Of a stretch of 64,000 nucleotides of DNA, positions 1-11,740 are shown piece after piece. Position 1 is the stretch's first letter. Every line of letters begins with the position of its first letter. Below the pieces are notes generated by a model. The model saw only the letters and a program-made list of their open reading frames with translations. It was not told the origin of the DNA and made no database searches. Source of the stretch: Corythucha ciliata (taxonomy: Eukaryota > Arthropoda > Insecta > Hemiptera > Tingidae); assembly GCA_038030265.1 (NCBI GenBank), contig CM075942.1:15892029-15956028 (forward strand). Direction: 5' to 3'. Both the position numbers and the translations under genes were made by a program.

Positions 1-1659
1 CAACCCTCAATTTCGCGGCTAGACAAAAATCAGTTGATCTGGCCTTTGCAAAAACCAATGTTGCAGGGTTCGTTAATTTAAAGAAACCAACTTCGCGGAG
101 CCGACGAACTAAAAATAAAATTCGCGGAGGTTAGTCGTTGAAAAAACGAATTTTACGGTTTGGATTTTCGAAAAACCGATTCGCAGGATTTAGTGGCAGA
201 ATATTTCCAGGAGTTGTCAGACAATTTCGCTGGGTTGACTCATTAAAAAAAATGCCCGACATACCTTCACAGTTCCACGGCCCTAAAGGCAGTAGTGGCT
301 GGATGGCGTTAATTTGGATCACCCGCGCGCCTCACCGATCGAGTTTGACACTCACCGAGTGCGTCGCAGCACCAGCAAGGATCCACCGCCTACTAGGAAT
401 CCACTCAAGACGTTGCCTAAGCCCAACGAACTCGTAGGGTATGTTTATATGTATAGGAGCGGTGTCAAAAGAGGAGAACGCCTCTATGCTGAGAAATTGA
501 GCCTAGAAATTTCTCCAATCTCTTCTTGGCCCGGGCTGCTTCAAAAGAAACATTTCCATTGAAAACCAACATGACAATTTTCTCTGATATGCTCTCCGCT
601 CCTACCCGTATTTGTCGCATCAAGGGCACAGCTCCTGAAGGGGCCCTTGAAACACGAGCATTCTAACACTCGAAGGAGGCTCCATCTCGCGACTAAATCG
701 CGGTGTGCCCTTCCCTTCAAGTCATTCACAATATTCGGCCTCCCGAAGTCCGGGCTCTGACGGAATATCTGGAGTGAATTTATTCGTCAAAGTTAAGAGG
801 ACAATTTCCCAATTTGTAACCAGAGGCGGTGCGGTCAGTGAATTTCGGGTGGTTATTCATTTCCCTAAAATATCCCATAACTCCGAACATATTTCAAAAT
901 TTGATTGACCGGCTGAATCGACCTGTTAAAACGGTTTTCGAGCCATTAACGCGTATTTCTACGATTCAAATAATAGTCCAGTCAAAAGGTAGTTCCACGT
1001 AGACAAAAATCTCGTCTTCGATTTTTTCAATTTATTCTATGTTTATTAGGGGTGAGGAACACGAATCTGAAGAAATCTAACAAAATTTCCCTGTGCGTTT
1101 TGAGAAAATCGCGAAAAACTGTTCATTTTTCGCCCTTTTTTCAGTTTTTTTCTTTTAACTTCTTAATGACGCATTCTACGGAAAATGTTAACCTCTCACT
1201 TTTTGAAAAGCAGTGAATTCTGCGTCGAATCGTTCTTTCTTTCGTCACAATTGACCCAGCCGTTTCACCAGTATTAATTTCTTGAAATGGTTATTTTTAG
1301 CCACTTTTGGTAAAATTATTAAAAATGACTAAGGCAGCTGCAACTTAAAAACGGCTGTCCCAATCGAAAAATGACAAGAAATCAAAGTTTTCAGAATTGA
1401 ATTTTACATAAGTGAAAAGCCTTGAAACCTACAGGAAAAATCAGTGGTATCAGTTAGCGACAAAAATCGCGAAAAAAGGCGGCCCAAAAACCACGTTTTT
1501 CTGCACATTTTTGCCAGTAGCTCGAGAACTAGTAGTCCAATTTTTTTCTATGAAAAACGATCTGAAAGCTGATTGAATTTTCTATCGGACCTATTATATG
1601 AAATTTCATTTGAAGATCAACATAAGACTGGGCCATAACGTCAAACAATTTGAAATTTG
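1..1659. repeat. 1.66-kb duplication, copy 1 (cut by window start)
   Basis: Nearly identical to 15206-16860. By eye I find about six substitutions and one 4-base difference (TATGTATAGG here, TATAGG there, near 445). Parts in order: TTTCGCGG-type minisatellite (1-250); a GC-richer stretch with a degraded TATAGGAGCGG MITE (about 445-605); unrecognised DNA; and the left part of an inverted-repeat element starting TAGTCCAGTCAAA near 973. Similarity stops abruptly at 1659/1660. Short open frames at 131-322 and 138-437 recur in copy 2 but are overlapping frames of repeat DNA. Confidence 0.9.
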
Positions 1660-2711
1660 CAAAGTCTGCAGCCCCACGGGGTATGGTGTATGAGCCTACT
1701 GATGGCTTTGGCACCGGCGGGCTCGGCTAGGCCGGGTCCGCGCCCACGAAAAAAATAAATAAATAAAATAGGAGCTGCTCACCTTAGAGGAGGGGGATTA
1801 GCTAAAAGGGGGGCAATCGATCGATGATATCAGAAAAGCACGTACCTCACGATTTCAACCGATGCCGAACAGAAGAACAGTTTTGCTCTACGTCCGGACA
1901 AGTCGTCCTTTTTGGACGGCGGAGAGGACACCACAACTCAATCGCAGCCGGCTTTCTTTTTCGGTGGTTTTAAAAAGGTCCTCACGTGCACACACGGCAG
2001 GGGCGTAGCAAGGGCAAGTAATGCCAGGTGCGGGTCTCTTTTTGATGCCCCCCCCCCCTGAGGATTACACTCGGGTTAAAATTTTAAGCATAAATACCCC
2101 TAACGTTCATTCGTCTTTTAAAACCAAAACAAAAAATATCGCGTTTTCTTTCAATAGCATAATTATACCGACAGTTCCAGGCATTCCTGGACAAAAAAAA
2201 ACGATAATTCACTGTTAGAATTGAGGAAAAACGCTCATCATTCAAAGCTAAAATGAATACAAAAAAACCGTTAATATTCGCAGTAATACAGTCAAATGGT
2301 AGTTGGACGTGGAAAAAATGGAAAGCTTGGGTTTACATTTTATTTTTATGTTTTTTGGGGTGCTGAATCCAAATCTGAAGTTATCCAACAAAATTTTGTG
2401 TTGCGTTTTGAGATATCGGCGAAAAACTGAAAAATCTTAGTATTTTTTTCACATGTTCATTCATAAATTCTTACGAGTGTAACTGACATGAAAACCCACT
2501 ATGTACACATTGATACCACACAAAATGTCCTACAAGTTGTGTTCCGAACGGAATTTTTCGGACCATCTGTTCTTTAGATACAGCGCTTCAGAAAATTGGT
2601 TATCCCCCCATCACAAAAGATACTCTCGTTTTACTCGGGGGGGGGGGGGGGGGATGGCAGTTCGCGTTCGGTGTGGCGAGGCCTTTACTACGGGCACTAT
2701 GGTTACGCTTA
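1660..2711. other. non-coding stretch with a diverged inverted-repeat arm
   Basis: 1660-1770 is a GC-rich block followed by (AAAT)n; 2048-2058 is C11; 2637-2653 is G17. 2286-2430 is a diverged copy of the left arm of the 16175-17711 element: shared words include CAGTCAAA.GGTAGTT, ATCTGAAG and GCGTTTTGAGA with GCGAAAAACTG. No gene was seen. Confidence 0.6.
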
Positions 2712-3414
2712 AGCCCGGTTTCCACTTGTATCTTTTTAACCCGTTCCATACCACTCTAGACCTTTAAACTGGGCTTTAAACTGATACGCGCCGATCTTTT
2801 GAGGGGGAAAAGGAATGGAACGGGTCGACCCGCTATAGAGTCGGTTTTTGCCCGAACCATCAAAGGAAAGGAATGGAACGCGCATAGTCCAGTGGAAACG
2901 TGGTTCGCCGCGAGACCCGTTCCGTTCCCCCGTACTTTTTTTCTCCACAGCTAAGCACGCCGTGCTATCCTCAGTATTACCTACTAACTGCAGCAAGAAC
3001 TCGAAATCGGTGGGGTGCATCCGAGTAAAGTTTTTGTACAGTCCGCTGACTTCATGGAATTTCAAGTCGGCTAATAAACTTCTTCCACCATAATCTTCGC
3101 GGGATTGAAATATTTTTTTTTACCCAGAAACGCGGCGGTTTACGTTTATCAACTTTTCTTCTTTCTTTTTCTAGTTTCACGTGAATATACATATATGTAA
3201 GTGGCGGCGGCCAGAGCAAGTTGCCGCGGTGAACTCATCTTTGAAACTGAAGGAAGAAGGAACGCGTATCCCACCAGCCCGTTCCTTCAAATGATACGGG
3301 TATAAGGAACGGAACGCTGCAATGATACGGCATGTCATTTTCAAGTCGTTCCATACCAAACTGGTATGGAACGCTGGTACGGAACGACAAAAAGGTTCAA
3401 GTGGAAACCGGGCT
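2712..3414. mobile_element. TTA-flanked TIR element (PIF/Harbinger-type MITE), 703 bp
   Basis: Ends are AGCCCGGTTTCCACTTG and its exact inverse, flanked by TTA on both sides (2709-2711 and 3415-3417). A 3-bp T-A-rich target duplication with G/C-rich ends is typical of PIF/Harbinger elements. The interior repeats GGAATGGAACG-like words in both orientations (2812, 2866, 3300, 3345, 3375), giving subterminal hairpins. There is no transposase frame, so it is non-autonomous. Confidence 0.8.
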
Positions 3415-3559
3415 TTAGACGCTACACAGTGATCATTATTTTGTTCCAAAATTATTCCCGGTGCGTTATTTTTAGGAGAAGGGGCAAAGGAGAAGCTAAT
3501 TCCACTAAATTCGAGGGCGGGCGAGAGTCCATCATTAAGTGAACAGACTATAATTCATT

Positions 3560-4250
3560 TCATACGTAAAAAAAAAAAAAAAAATCACTAATTTGCTGCT
3601 AAAAATGAGAAAAATCGATAATTCGCTGCTCGAATTGAGGGAGAGCTCTAATTCGCTGCTAAAATGAAGAAAAAGCGCTAATTCGCTGATGAAAATTGAG
3701 GGGAAGCTGCTAGTTTGTTGCTAAATGTTAATACCTACATCGTAATGCACTGCTGAAATTGGGAAAAAGCGCAAAAATGCTGGTAAAATAAAGAAAAATT
3801 ACTTAATAAAGGCTAAAATTGAGTAAATTTAATTCACAATTTCTGGGGCACCTTCATAGCTAAAATGTTTAAAAAGCCACTAATAGGCGGCTAAAGTTGA
3901 AGAAAGCAATAATTTGGAGCTCAAATTCGCAGCTAAACCGGAGGAAAAACGCTAAATCATGGATAAATATGAAAAAGTCGCCAATTCGATGAACTCACGA
4001 AGACATCGCTATAAATCGTTGCGTAAATTGAGAAATAGCGCTGATCCGAGGCTAAAATGGAAACAAAGATCCAAATCGTGGCTAAATCGAACTATTGCCA
4101 AACATTTAGAAAAATCGCCTATTCGCTGCTAAAATAGAGAAAAACGCTTATTGGCGGCTAAAATAAAGAGAAAAGCTCCAATTCCCGATTTCTGGATCCA
4201 ACTTCATTTCCAAGATTGAGAAAACACCACAATTTAACGCTAGATGGTGT
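3560..4250. repeat. degenerate tandem minisatellite, family A (~30-35 bp)
   Basis: After an A17 tract (3568-3584), degenerate units of the form TAATTCGCTGCTAAAATTGA plus GAAAAACGC follow one another, for example at 3590, 3620, 3650 and 3680, fading towards 4250. The same unit forms the array at 11100-11740. Confidence 0.75.
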
Positions 4251-4738
4251 AGTTTTGCTAGAGCACCTAGTTTCGCCAGTGATTATATACATCCCACAAG
4301 CCATGTGGATCAATCGATTGGGCGATTGCATGGCCAAATAAACAATCTCAGTGGCTATTCAACAGTTTATCAGTTCAGTTATTGGGAAGTAAAATTAACA
4401 ATAATTTCGGCCAAATTGTAAAATCAATAATTTTATATCCGAATGTTCGGGCTAATTTCCTGGTTAAACTGCATGAGCATCAAATTTCAGGGATGGTTTT
4501 GTAAACTTTTTCTACGGAAAACCGGACTGTTTGGTTATTATTTAAATTTGCATTTGCTTCAATCAACAGAGTCTCACTAAATGGCGATCATGCGGAAGGG
4601 ACGGGGAGGGGCCGTTATTTGGCCAGATCTATTTGGTTGGAAACATTTATGCGATTGTAGGAGCGATTTTTGTCGGCGGGGCTTTTTTGTAGTTTGAACC
4701 TTTCCCGGTCAAAACTGGCCCTTGCATTATAGCAGCAT
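4251..4738. other. unassigned non-coding DNA
   Basis: AT-rich sequence without open frames, matches within the window or recognisable repeat ends. Confidence 0.5.
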
Positions 4739-5702
4739 CCAAGGTGACTAAAGTTTCTATAAGTGCCGCAGATCACTGTCCTTCACCTACGTCACGAGCA
4801 GTCCCAACCGCCAGTGCGCTGGACCCAGTACATTATTAATTGTTATTGGGTTGTGATTTTTAAGAATTCATAAACTTCAATTTCAAAATTAACTTGCTCT
4901 GATGCTCTAGGGTGAGCAATCGGGAGTAAAGGACTGCTGGTGATGTCAGTCCCCACCCCTCCCTCCCGATAGGCAGGGGGAAATCTGCGGCACCTATAGT
5001 AAAGTTTAGTCACCTTGGAGTTTAGTCATAGGCCTGTTTTACACGAGTAAGTTTTTTGTTCAAAAATATGTTCAATCTGATCACAACCAGATGATTTGAG
5101 GCAGGAAACATCTGTCAATTTTTTTCAAAATGGCTAATTTGTTCAAAAAACTTACTCGTGTAAAAGGGGCCATAGACAATTTCGTTTGGTTGAATCATTT
5201 AAAAAAACAAAAAACAGAGTTGACGTTGAACATTAATGTAAAGTTATTCGACGGATTCTTATACCACGAGATATCCAGTGATTGATAAACCCACCCTTAG
5301 GGCCGTTTTCACCAACGCCGATCAAAAACTAATCATGATTACAATAGCATTTTGTATCAGAAATATTTTGGTCGCTATTGGCAACTAATCGCGAGCAATT
5401 CCAAAACTTTGTTGGTAAAAACCAAGGTGACTAAATTTTCTATAGGTGCTGCAGATCACTGTCCTTCACCTACGTCAGGAGCAGTCCCAATAACCGCCAT
5501 TGCGCTGGACCCAGTACATTATTAATTGTTATTGGGCTGTGATTTTTGAGAATTCATAAACTTTTATTTCAAAATTAACTAGCTCTGCTGCTCTGGGGTG
5601 AGCAATCGGGAGCAAAGACTGCTGGTGACGTCAGTCTCCACCCCTTCTGTCCGATTGGCAGGGGGAAATCTGCGGCACCTACAGTAAAGTTTAGTCATCT
5701 TC
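4739..5702. mobile_element. composite of two CCAAGGTGAC MITEs around a shared core
   Basis: Two direct copies of a ~280-bp MITE with ends CCAAGGTGACTAAA and TTTAGTCACCTTGG (4739-5018 and 5422-5702) enclose about 400 bp. That core holds a 141-bp hairpin MITE (5031-5171) and a MITE with a GGGCCGTTTTCACCAAC end (about 5300-5421). The reverse complement of the whole block, without the 141-bp element, is at 58042-58858. Flanks of the two blocks do not match. Confidence 0.85.
5031..5171. mobile_element. 141-bp hairpin MITE with ATA target duplication
   Basis: The ends GGCC..TTTTACACGAGTAAGTTT and their inverse pair over about 30 bases, and ATA flanks both sides (5028-5030, 5172-5174). The related block at 58 kb has the empty site, with a single ATA between GTC and GAC, which proves insertion and the 3-bp duplication. 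Confidence 0.9.
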
Positions 5703-7104
5703 AGCCGCATCCATCTATCAAGAGCTAGACAAACTAAATGTAACGCTCACGTAAAATGACTCTAATAGTTTTTTTTAGGCAGGATGTTTTTGTTACTACC
5801 CGGAAACTTTTGTTACTTCCCGAAAGCCCACAAATTTTTGGCCCGGAGATATTCTCGGCCCGGCCGGAGGTCGAGGGTCAGGCCTGGAGACTCTGGGCTA
5901 AAACCGGAGATCTGGCAACCCTATTTTTGAGGGTTGAAAAATCAGTTACGTACTCACTACGTGGTCCCTAACAACATAAAGGGCAAGTTTACAGTATTTT
6001 TCGTAACTTCCGCGAAATTTTGTCTTTAAAATGACTGGCCTATTAAGCTAGAACTTATTCCTACACTTTTAACAACTATTTCTCTTCTTCTTCTTCTTCT
6101 TCTTCTTCTTTTCTCGTCCCTATTACACGTAATATGCTTTTGAAGGTATAAAAACCACCTCTTCTTCTCAAAAGGGGCCTACTTTTTAAGGGAAAAAAGG
6201 CTTCCCTCATATACAGGGTGGATTCGTAGTAAACTGTGACTCAAAATTTTTGGCGGAACTAATAGCGTCTTAAGCCGAGTGCAGTGTCACCTTCGGACGT
6301 GCGCTATCTCGATCCATTCAAATGATGGTTTTATTTAAACAAACGAAACAGTAATTGCTTTGAAAAATCCCAGATTTCTCGGCATATACTTGTGGAAGAG
6401 CGAGGTACTCTACCAATTTCCACGAACACTATTAAGAGCTACTTTTCTTTTCTCGCTATTATTTCTTTATTCTTGTCAATCTCTACTTTTTAAAACCATT
6501 GACTCAATGAGGAACTTGCACATTTTTCAAGCACTGGTGTTTCTTGAAGAGGGCTCTTCCACAAGGCTATTGCTCACATTAAACATTGAAATCAATCGAA
6601 GATTTTTTTAAAGCGAATTTTTAAAAATTTTGAGTGGGGGCTTGATCACGTCAAAGGTTATTCAATGAAATTGATAGTGTGGTGAAGAGGGTGGTAAGAA
6701 GCATTTTCAGGGGGACAATTTTTCTTGTTATTTGTAAACAAAAAATTGTATAGTTCCCTCACAGTGACCATTGACGTCATTTCCACTCGCACCATCCATC
6801 CTTTCTTGAAGAACTTTGAAATTTATTTAAAAATCACCAAATGCACCAATCGGGCTGCAACCACCGTTGATATCCTTGTGCCTATGTGCCAATTTACCGG
6901 TTTACTTTTCTCCCAAATCGGGCATTCATGCAAGTTTCCATTCTTGTTTTTGCAAGTTTGCATTCTTCCTTTTTCTTCCTCTCCATAATTTTCTATTCCA
7001 TTCTGTCCACTCCAATCATTTTGCCTTGTTGTAAGTCCCACAACACTACTAGCGTCCACTCCAGTTATTCCGCGCTCCTGACAACAGCGCCCACATGTAC
7101 GTAT
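5703..7104. other. non-coding stretch with (TTC)n microsatellite
   Basis: 6081-6110 is (TTC)n with about ten units. A lone transposon-like end TACAGGGTGGATTC lies at 6212. Open frames at 6360-6611 and 6725-6988 match no family I know and have no splice or codon pattern suggesting a gene. Confidence 0.5.
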
Positions 7105-8384
7105 ACAGGGTGTTCATGAATTAGCTGGACAGAAGAAAACCATTTATGGGGCACAAAAGCCATCGAAAATACTATTTGGTTCCGCTTTGTTTCCGAAATA
7201 TCACACATTTTATGATTTTCTCATGAATTCCCTTTTTTCCCACTTAAATGCTTGGCATACGCTCATAAAATGGTATTATAGCCTAAAACTAATCAGCTCA
7301 TTGGAAAGAGCACAAAATTTCCTTTATAATGTGTCCACTTTCGGGCGAAAATTACCTTATTCGCACCATTCGTGAGAGCAGCCGATTTACTAAAGAAACT
7401 GGTGACTCACATTTCCATACATTTTTCCGACGCGATTTTCACCTCGTCGTCATAGGGAAATAAAAATTTGAAATCAGTGGAAAAACTTATTTAATATTTT
7501 GAAAGCTTTCCAATGATGTGTAAGGTATATAGGTAAAGTAGGTCTTCACGCACGCTGAACATCTACTTAATACCCTTCTTTACGAACGATCGTAGGAAAA
7601 AATATGAAAGAAAGCAAAAACAAAAAAGTTGAGATACCTATAGCGGTTATCGGTGACTCAAAGCGTTTGTGCCCAGGTGGTCAACTTGCACTACTTGCAG
7701 TCGTCGAACTACGTACTCCGCGAATGGAAATCTCGTATACACTTCAACATTGGGACAAACTTAAAAACGAGGAATGCGAAAGCACACTGCGTTGATTCGT
7801 GGGAATATGATTTTTACCTAACGATTTGTGTCCAACCGAAGGAGAAAATTCCTGATGCGAAATTAACGATGACAGTATAACCGTCGAAAACGTGCAACAT
7901 CACAAAAAGACAAAAACCAACTTGAACTTCATAACTTCAATATATTTTCAAACTTGATCAACTATAACTCCCTGAGTTTTTATGGGGCAAAAGCCGGGTC
8001 CAAAATGGGGGTTTTCGAAGGTTTTGAGATCACAGGGGTGTGGGGTGTCGATTTTCATGTATTTTCAAGCCGGATCTGGCTACATGCATGAATAAGAAAG
8101 CCATGTGTAGAATTTGCTGCGTTTTTTGAAATGGTCCAGATTGATTCTAGACTAGGCAAGCTGTAAACTGACCCAGAAAATGGGGTCATAAATGCATTTT
8201 GAACAAGTAAAAGTCCAGATATTGAACTTTTCCCGGAAAAATCTTCAAAATTTTCAAAAATACAAAATCGCCAGTATCTTTGTGGGAAATTGTTTTTGAC
8301 CAACGTTTATTTCGTCAAATCGTAATATTTTCAGGTCAGGAATAAGCCTGCAAAAGGATGCCGTAAGGTTCTGAAACACTCTGT
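7105..8384. mobile_element. candidate ACAGGGTGTT-type TIR element, 1.28 kb
   Basis: The left end is TATACAGGGTGTTCATGAAT and the right end is ..GAAACACTCTGTATA, imperfect inverses with TA outside. The left subterminal words (GCTGGACAGAAGAAAACC) recur after the ACAGGGTGT end at 12654. The interior has no transposase. Only about 12 bases of the ends pair, so this pairing is less certain than the foldbacks of the same end type. Confidence 0.5.
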
Positions 8385-8449
8385 ATAACTTTATTGTGAG
8401 ACTAGGAATAGCATACAAAAAACAGAAAAAAACATATAGTTATCACCAT

Positions 8450-10770
8450 ACTGATTAACGCGCCGACAGGCAGGTCCATTGATCAGCAGCCCCAAAGAAT
8501 TCTCGCACCGAATAAAAACTTCTATGGACGAAGAATCCCTTTACCGCTTTCCGGAACGACGTATCCCCCAGCCCAAGCCCCTCAGCTGGAAGAGCATTGA
8601 AAAGGTCCACCGCAACCGAGGGGGAAGAGATCGCCGTGTCCTCAACCGTACAGCTTAATATATTCCAAGTTTAACATATTCCAGGCACTGCAGAATGTAA
8701 ATGCAAGGGAATATAAGGATTCCCTGCGAAGCAAAAGCCACACAGCAAGACTACCTTGAGGCAAGACCCTCCAGACAACGAATCGCCCGTTTCTGTAATC
8801 TAAAAACGACATCCGCTGATCTGGAGTTTCCCCATAGAATCGTTCCGTACGTTATAGCAGCGAGTGCACGAATGCAAAATAGGCCTCGCGGGCGACCTCC
8901 CTCGGCACCACTCTGACCAGCCTCCTGAGCAAGAACAACCTTGGCGCAAACGAAGTCAACGTGATCCGACCAAGAGAGACGTTATTTGTCCAACATAAAT
9001 CCCAGGAACCGAACAGGATGTGATGAGTTGGAGTTGTGGGCCGCAGACAAAGTGCTGAGTCTTGTTTCTGTTTAGACATAGGCCGCTCGCGTCACACCAC
9101 TCCTGAAGGAGGCGTTCCCCCTCCAACGCATCACTCGTGCCACTTTCCGGGAACCACAGCGTCACGTAATCAGCATACATACAGGGTGTTCCAGGAGGAA
9201 ACGACAATACTTCCACATGTTGTACTACTAAGTAGGGCGAACCAAAATGACTATATGAACATAGGGTCGGAAACGCTTTGTTTCTGAGTTACAGGGAATT
9301 TAGTGTTTTTTAAGCCAAATCACCTCTTTTCCACAAAAAGCGGTCTTAACGGACTAACCGTTCAACATAGAACAAAATAAACTTCATTTCTGAAAAGAGC
9401 ACAAAATTTAACTTTGGAAAAATCAGGAATAACACATTAAAATCGTCTTTATGTACGTTTAGTTATTTTTGGAAAAATCGAAAAAGTGTTACGTTGAATT
9501 TTCGTGTTTCTTTCAGAGGCGAATTTCAGTTGGTCGCGCATTGACCAATTATTGTAAAAACATGCTCATAATGTGAGCTTTCAATTGACGTAAGAAAATT
9601 GAAAATCGGTTGAAGTTTTACTGAGATATGACACGAAAGGTTCGTGAAACGTTTTACACGAAAGTGTAAAATCGTCAAAATAAGCCATATTGCTACTGTC
9701 AGGTAAAATCCCCAAAAATTGTTTTCGACGTCAAAATAACCCCAAAATTCAAAGAAACAGTTTATTTAAGAAAAATCAATGCACCATGTCCATCATCATC
9801 ATCATCATCTCCCACCACTTTCACTAGTAAATGCTCGTTTAATTAGTTTTTCAGGTATCCTTCCGTGATTATTTTAGTTCAAAATTTATTTTTCTGGTAC
9901 AAATCATATCATACGCGTGAATCACTACAATTATCATACAAAAACGTCTGAAAAATAGCACCAGACGAAAACTAGAAGGAATCAGACCGGTTAATTTGTT
10001 TAATAATTAATTATTTGATAGTGAAAGTGGTGGGAGATGATGATGATGATGATGGACATGGTGCATTGATTTTTCTTAAATAAACTGTTTCTTTGAATTT
10101 TGGGGTTATTTTGACGTCGAAAACAATTTTTGGGGATTTTACCTGACAGTTGCAATATGTCTTATTTTGACGATTTTACACTGTTTTTCCGAACCTTTCG
10201 TGTCATATCTCAGTAAAAATTCAACCGATTTTCAATTTTCTTACGTCAATTGAAAGCTCACATAATGGGCATGTTTTTACAATAATTGGTCAATGCCCGA
10301 CCAACTGAAGATTGAGCGAAATTCGCCTCTGACAGAAACACGAAAATTCAACGTAACACTTTTTCGATTTTTCCAGAAATAACAAAACGTACGTAAAGAC
10401 GTTTTTAATATGTTATTCCTGATTCTTCCAATGTTAAATTTTGTGCTCTTTTCATAAATGTAATTTATTTTGTTCTATGTTGAAAGGTTAATCCGTTAAG
10501 ACCGCTTTTTGTGGAAAAGAGGTGATGTGGCTCAAAAAACACTAAATTCCCTGTAACTCTGAAACAAAGCGTTTCCGACCCTATGTCCATATGGTCATTT
10601 TGGTTCGCCCTACTTAGTAGTACAACATGTGCAAGTATTGACGTTTCCTCCTGGAACACCCTGTATATGCGCTTACACCCTTCAATGCACTTGTGAGGAA
10701 CGCAGGCAGGTAGATCGTTGATGTATAAAACTGAGAAAATTGAGCGGTTATTAGGCTCTCAAATTTAAAG
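8450..10770 (-). pseudogene. non-LTR retrotransposon (LINE) reverse transcriptase remnant, split by an insertion
   Basis: Read on the minus strand, 10770-10665 gives SVLYINDLPACVPHKCIEG, matching the RT segment 'LF.LYINDLP'. The frame is then interrupted by the foldback at 9181-10664. It resumes at 9177 with YADYVTLWFP, then LQEWCDASGLCLNRNKTQHF, WSDHVDFVCAKVV, YGTILWGNSRSADVVFRLQK and RAIRCLEGL: the active-site region, thumb and C-terminal part of Jockey/R1-like RTs. The catalytic motif is YADY instead of YADD, and there are frameshifts and stops, so the copy is dead. Beyond about 8640 similarity fades to about 8450. No endonuclease domain is present. Confidence 0.82.
9181..10664. mobile_element. 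1.48-kb foldback element (near-perfect inverted repeat)
   Basis: Left arm 9181-9829 and right arm about 10019-10664 are inverse copies. Ends are ACAGGGTGTTCCAGGAGGAA and its inverse, with TA at the borders. The arms meet around a spacer of about 190 bp. Each arm carries a (CAT/ATG)n run at its inner end (9789-9809, 10037-10057). No coding frame. It sits inside the LINE remnant. A shorter relative is at 40153-40824. Confidence 0.92.
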
Positions 10771-10855
10771 CCTTCTGAAGGCAAGTTTTCGCGGCTAAAA
10801 TATAGACAAAAATACGGTGATCCCCTTCAGTTTCTATACCTCATTGTCACTATTA

Positions 10856-11099
10856 AGCCAGGTTCACACCTATCATGCACGCTTCCGATCCGACACCGGT
10901 CATTCATGTCGGATCGGAGACTGTGGAAACCCTCGTGACGGTTAGACTATATTTGGGTAGGAAAGGCAATCTGAGAGGGCTGAGAAGCGTTATAGCCGTG
11001 AATTATTCGGTATTAACGCCTATTACGGTCCCCACACCTATCAAAAAATGTATGATCGGTGTCGGATCGGAAGCGTGCATGATAGGTGTGAACTGGGCT
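10856..11099. mobile_element. TTA-flanked MITE with long TIRs, 244 bp
   Basis: The ends AGCC.GGTTCACACCTATCATG and their inverse extend over about 40 bases through CACGCTTCCGATCCGACACC. TTA is duplicated at 10853-10855 and 11100-11102. It is a PIF/Harbinger-type non-autonomous element. An open frame at 10875-11111 is a by-product of the palindrome. Confidence 0.9.
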
Positions 11100-11740
11100 T
11101 TAGGCTGCTAAAATTGAGAAGGCGCGTAATGTATGAATGTTCGTGGTTAAAACTGCGAAAAAAGTACTGATTCGCGGTTTCTCAAAGCAACTTCAAGACC
11201 AAAATTGTGAAAAAGTCAGTAATTCACTACTTACAGAGGCCATTTTACGGATGCAACTTAAAGAAGAAAAAATAAACGCTTATGTGATGTTCTTGGGCCA
11301 AGTCCTCGGCTAAAATTAAAAAGCTACTAAGTGAGAAAACGCGCTAATTCGCTGAATAAAGATGGTAAAATTCAATAACGCCTCTTCCTACGTCAGCCGG
11401 TGAGCGGGATAATCGCGTGATTTTAGCGTTAAGCGCTTTGAGCGTAGAAAACGCCAGCACGTGATGTCCTAGATGGGTGTTTCCAATATGACAATAACCT
11501 CACGCCTGCCACAATCACTACACCCGCTCTAGTTGCAAAGACACAAGGTAAATAGCGGCTGAACTTGATGAAAATCGGTAATTAGCAGCTAAATAAATTA
11601 GGAAAAACGCTAAATCGCGGCCTGAGAAAAATCGCTCATACGTAGAATAAAAACGCTACTTTGTGGCTAGTTTATATGAATCCAAGCGTAAATTCACGGA
11701 TAAACAAGTGGGAAAAAGGCGCTAAATTCGCAGCTAATTG
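11100..11740. repeat. degenerate minisatellite, family A
   Basis: Units like GGCTAAAATTGAGAAGGCGC, AAATTGTGAAAAAGTCAGTA and GCTAATTCGCTGAATAAAGA recur about every 30-40 bases, strongly diverged and interrupted by unique DNA at 11380-11560. Confidence 0.6.

Noticed and set aside
131..437. Overlapping open frames on both strands (also at 15336-15642)
   Set aside because: They recur only because the 1.66-kb repeat is duplicated; opposite-strand overlap and resemblance to no family argue against a gene.
10875..11111. 78-codon open frame
   Set aside because: It is a by-product of the long inverted ends of the MITE at 10856-11099.
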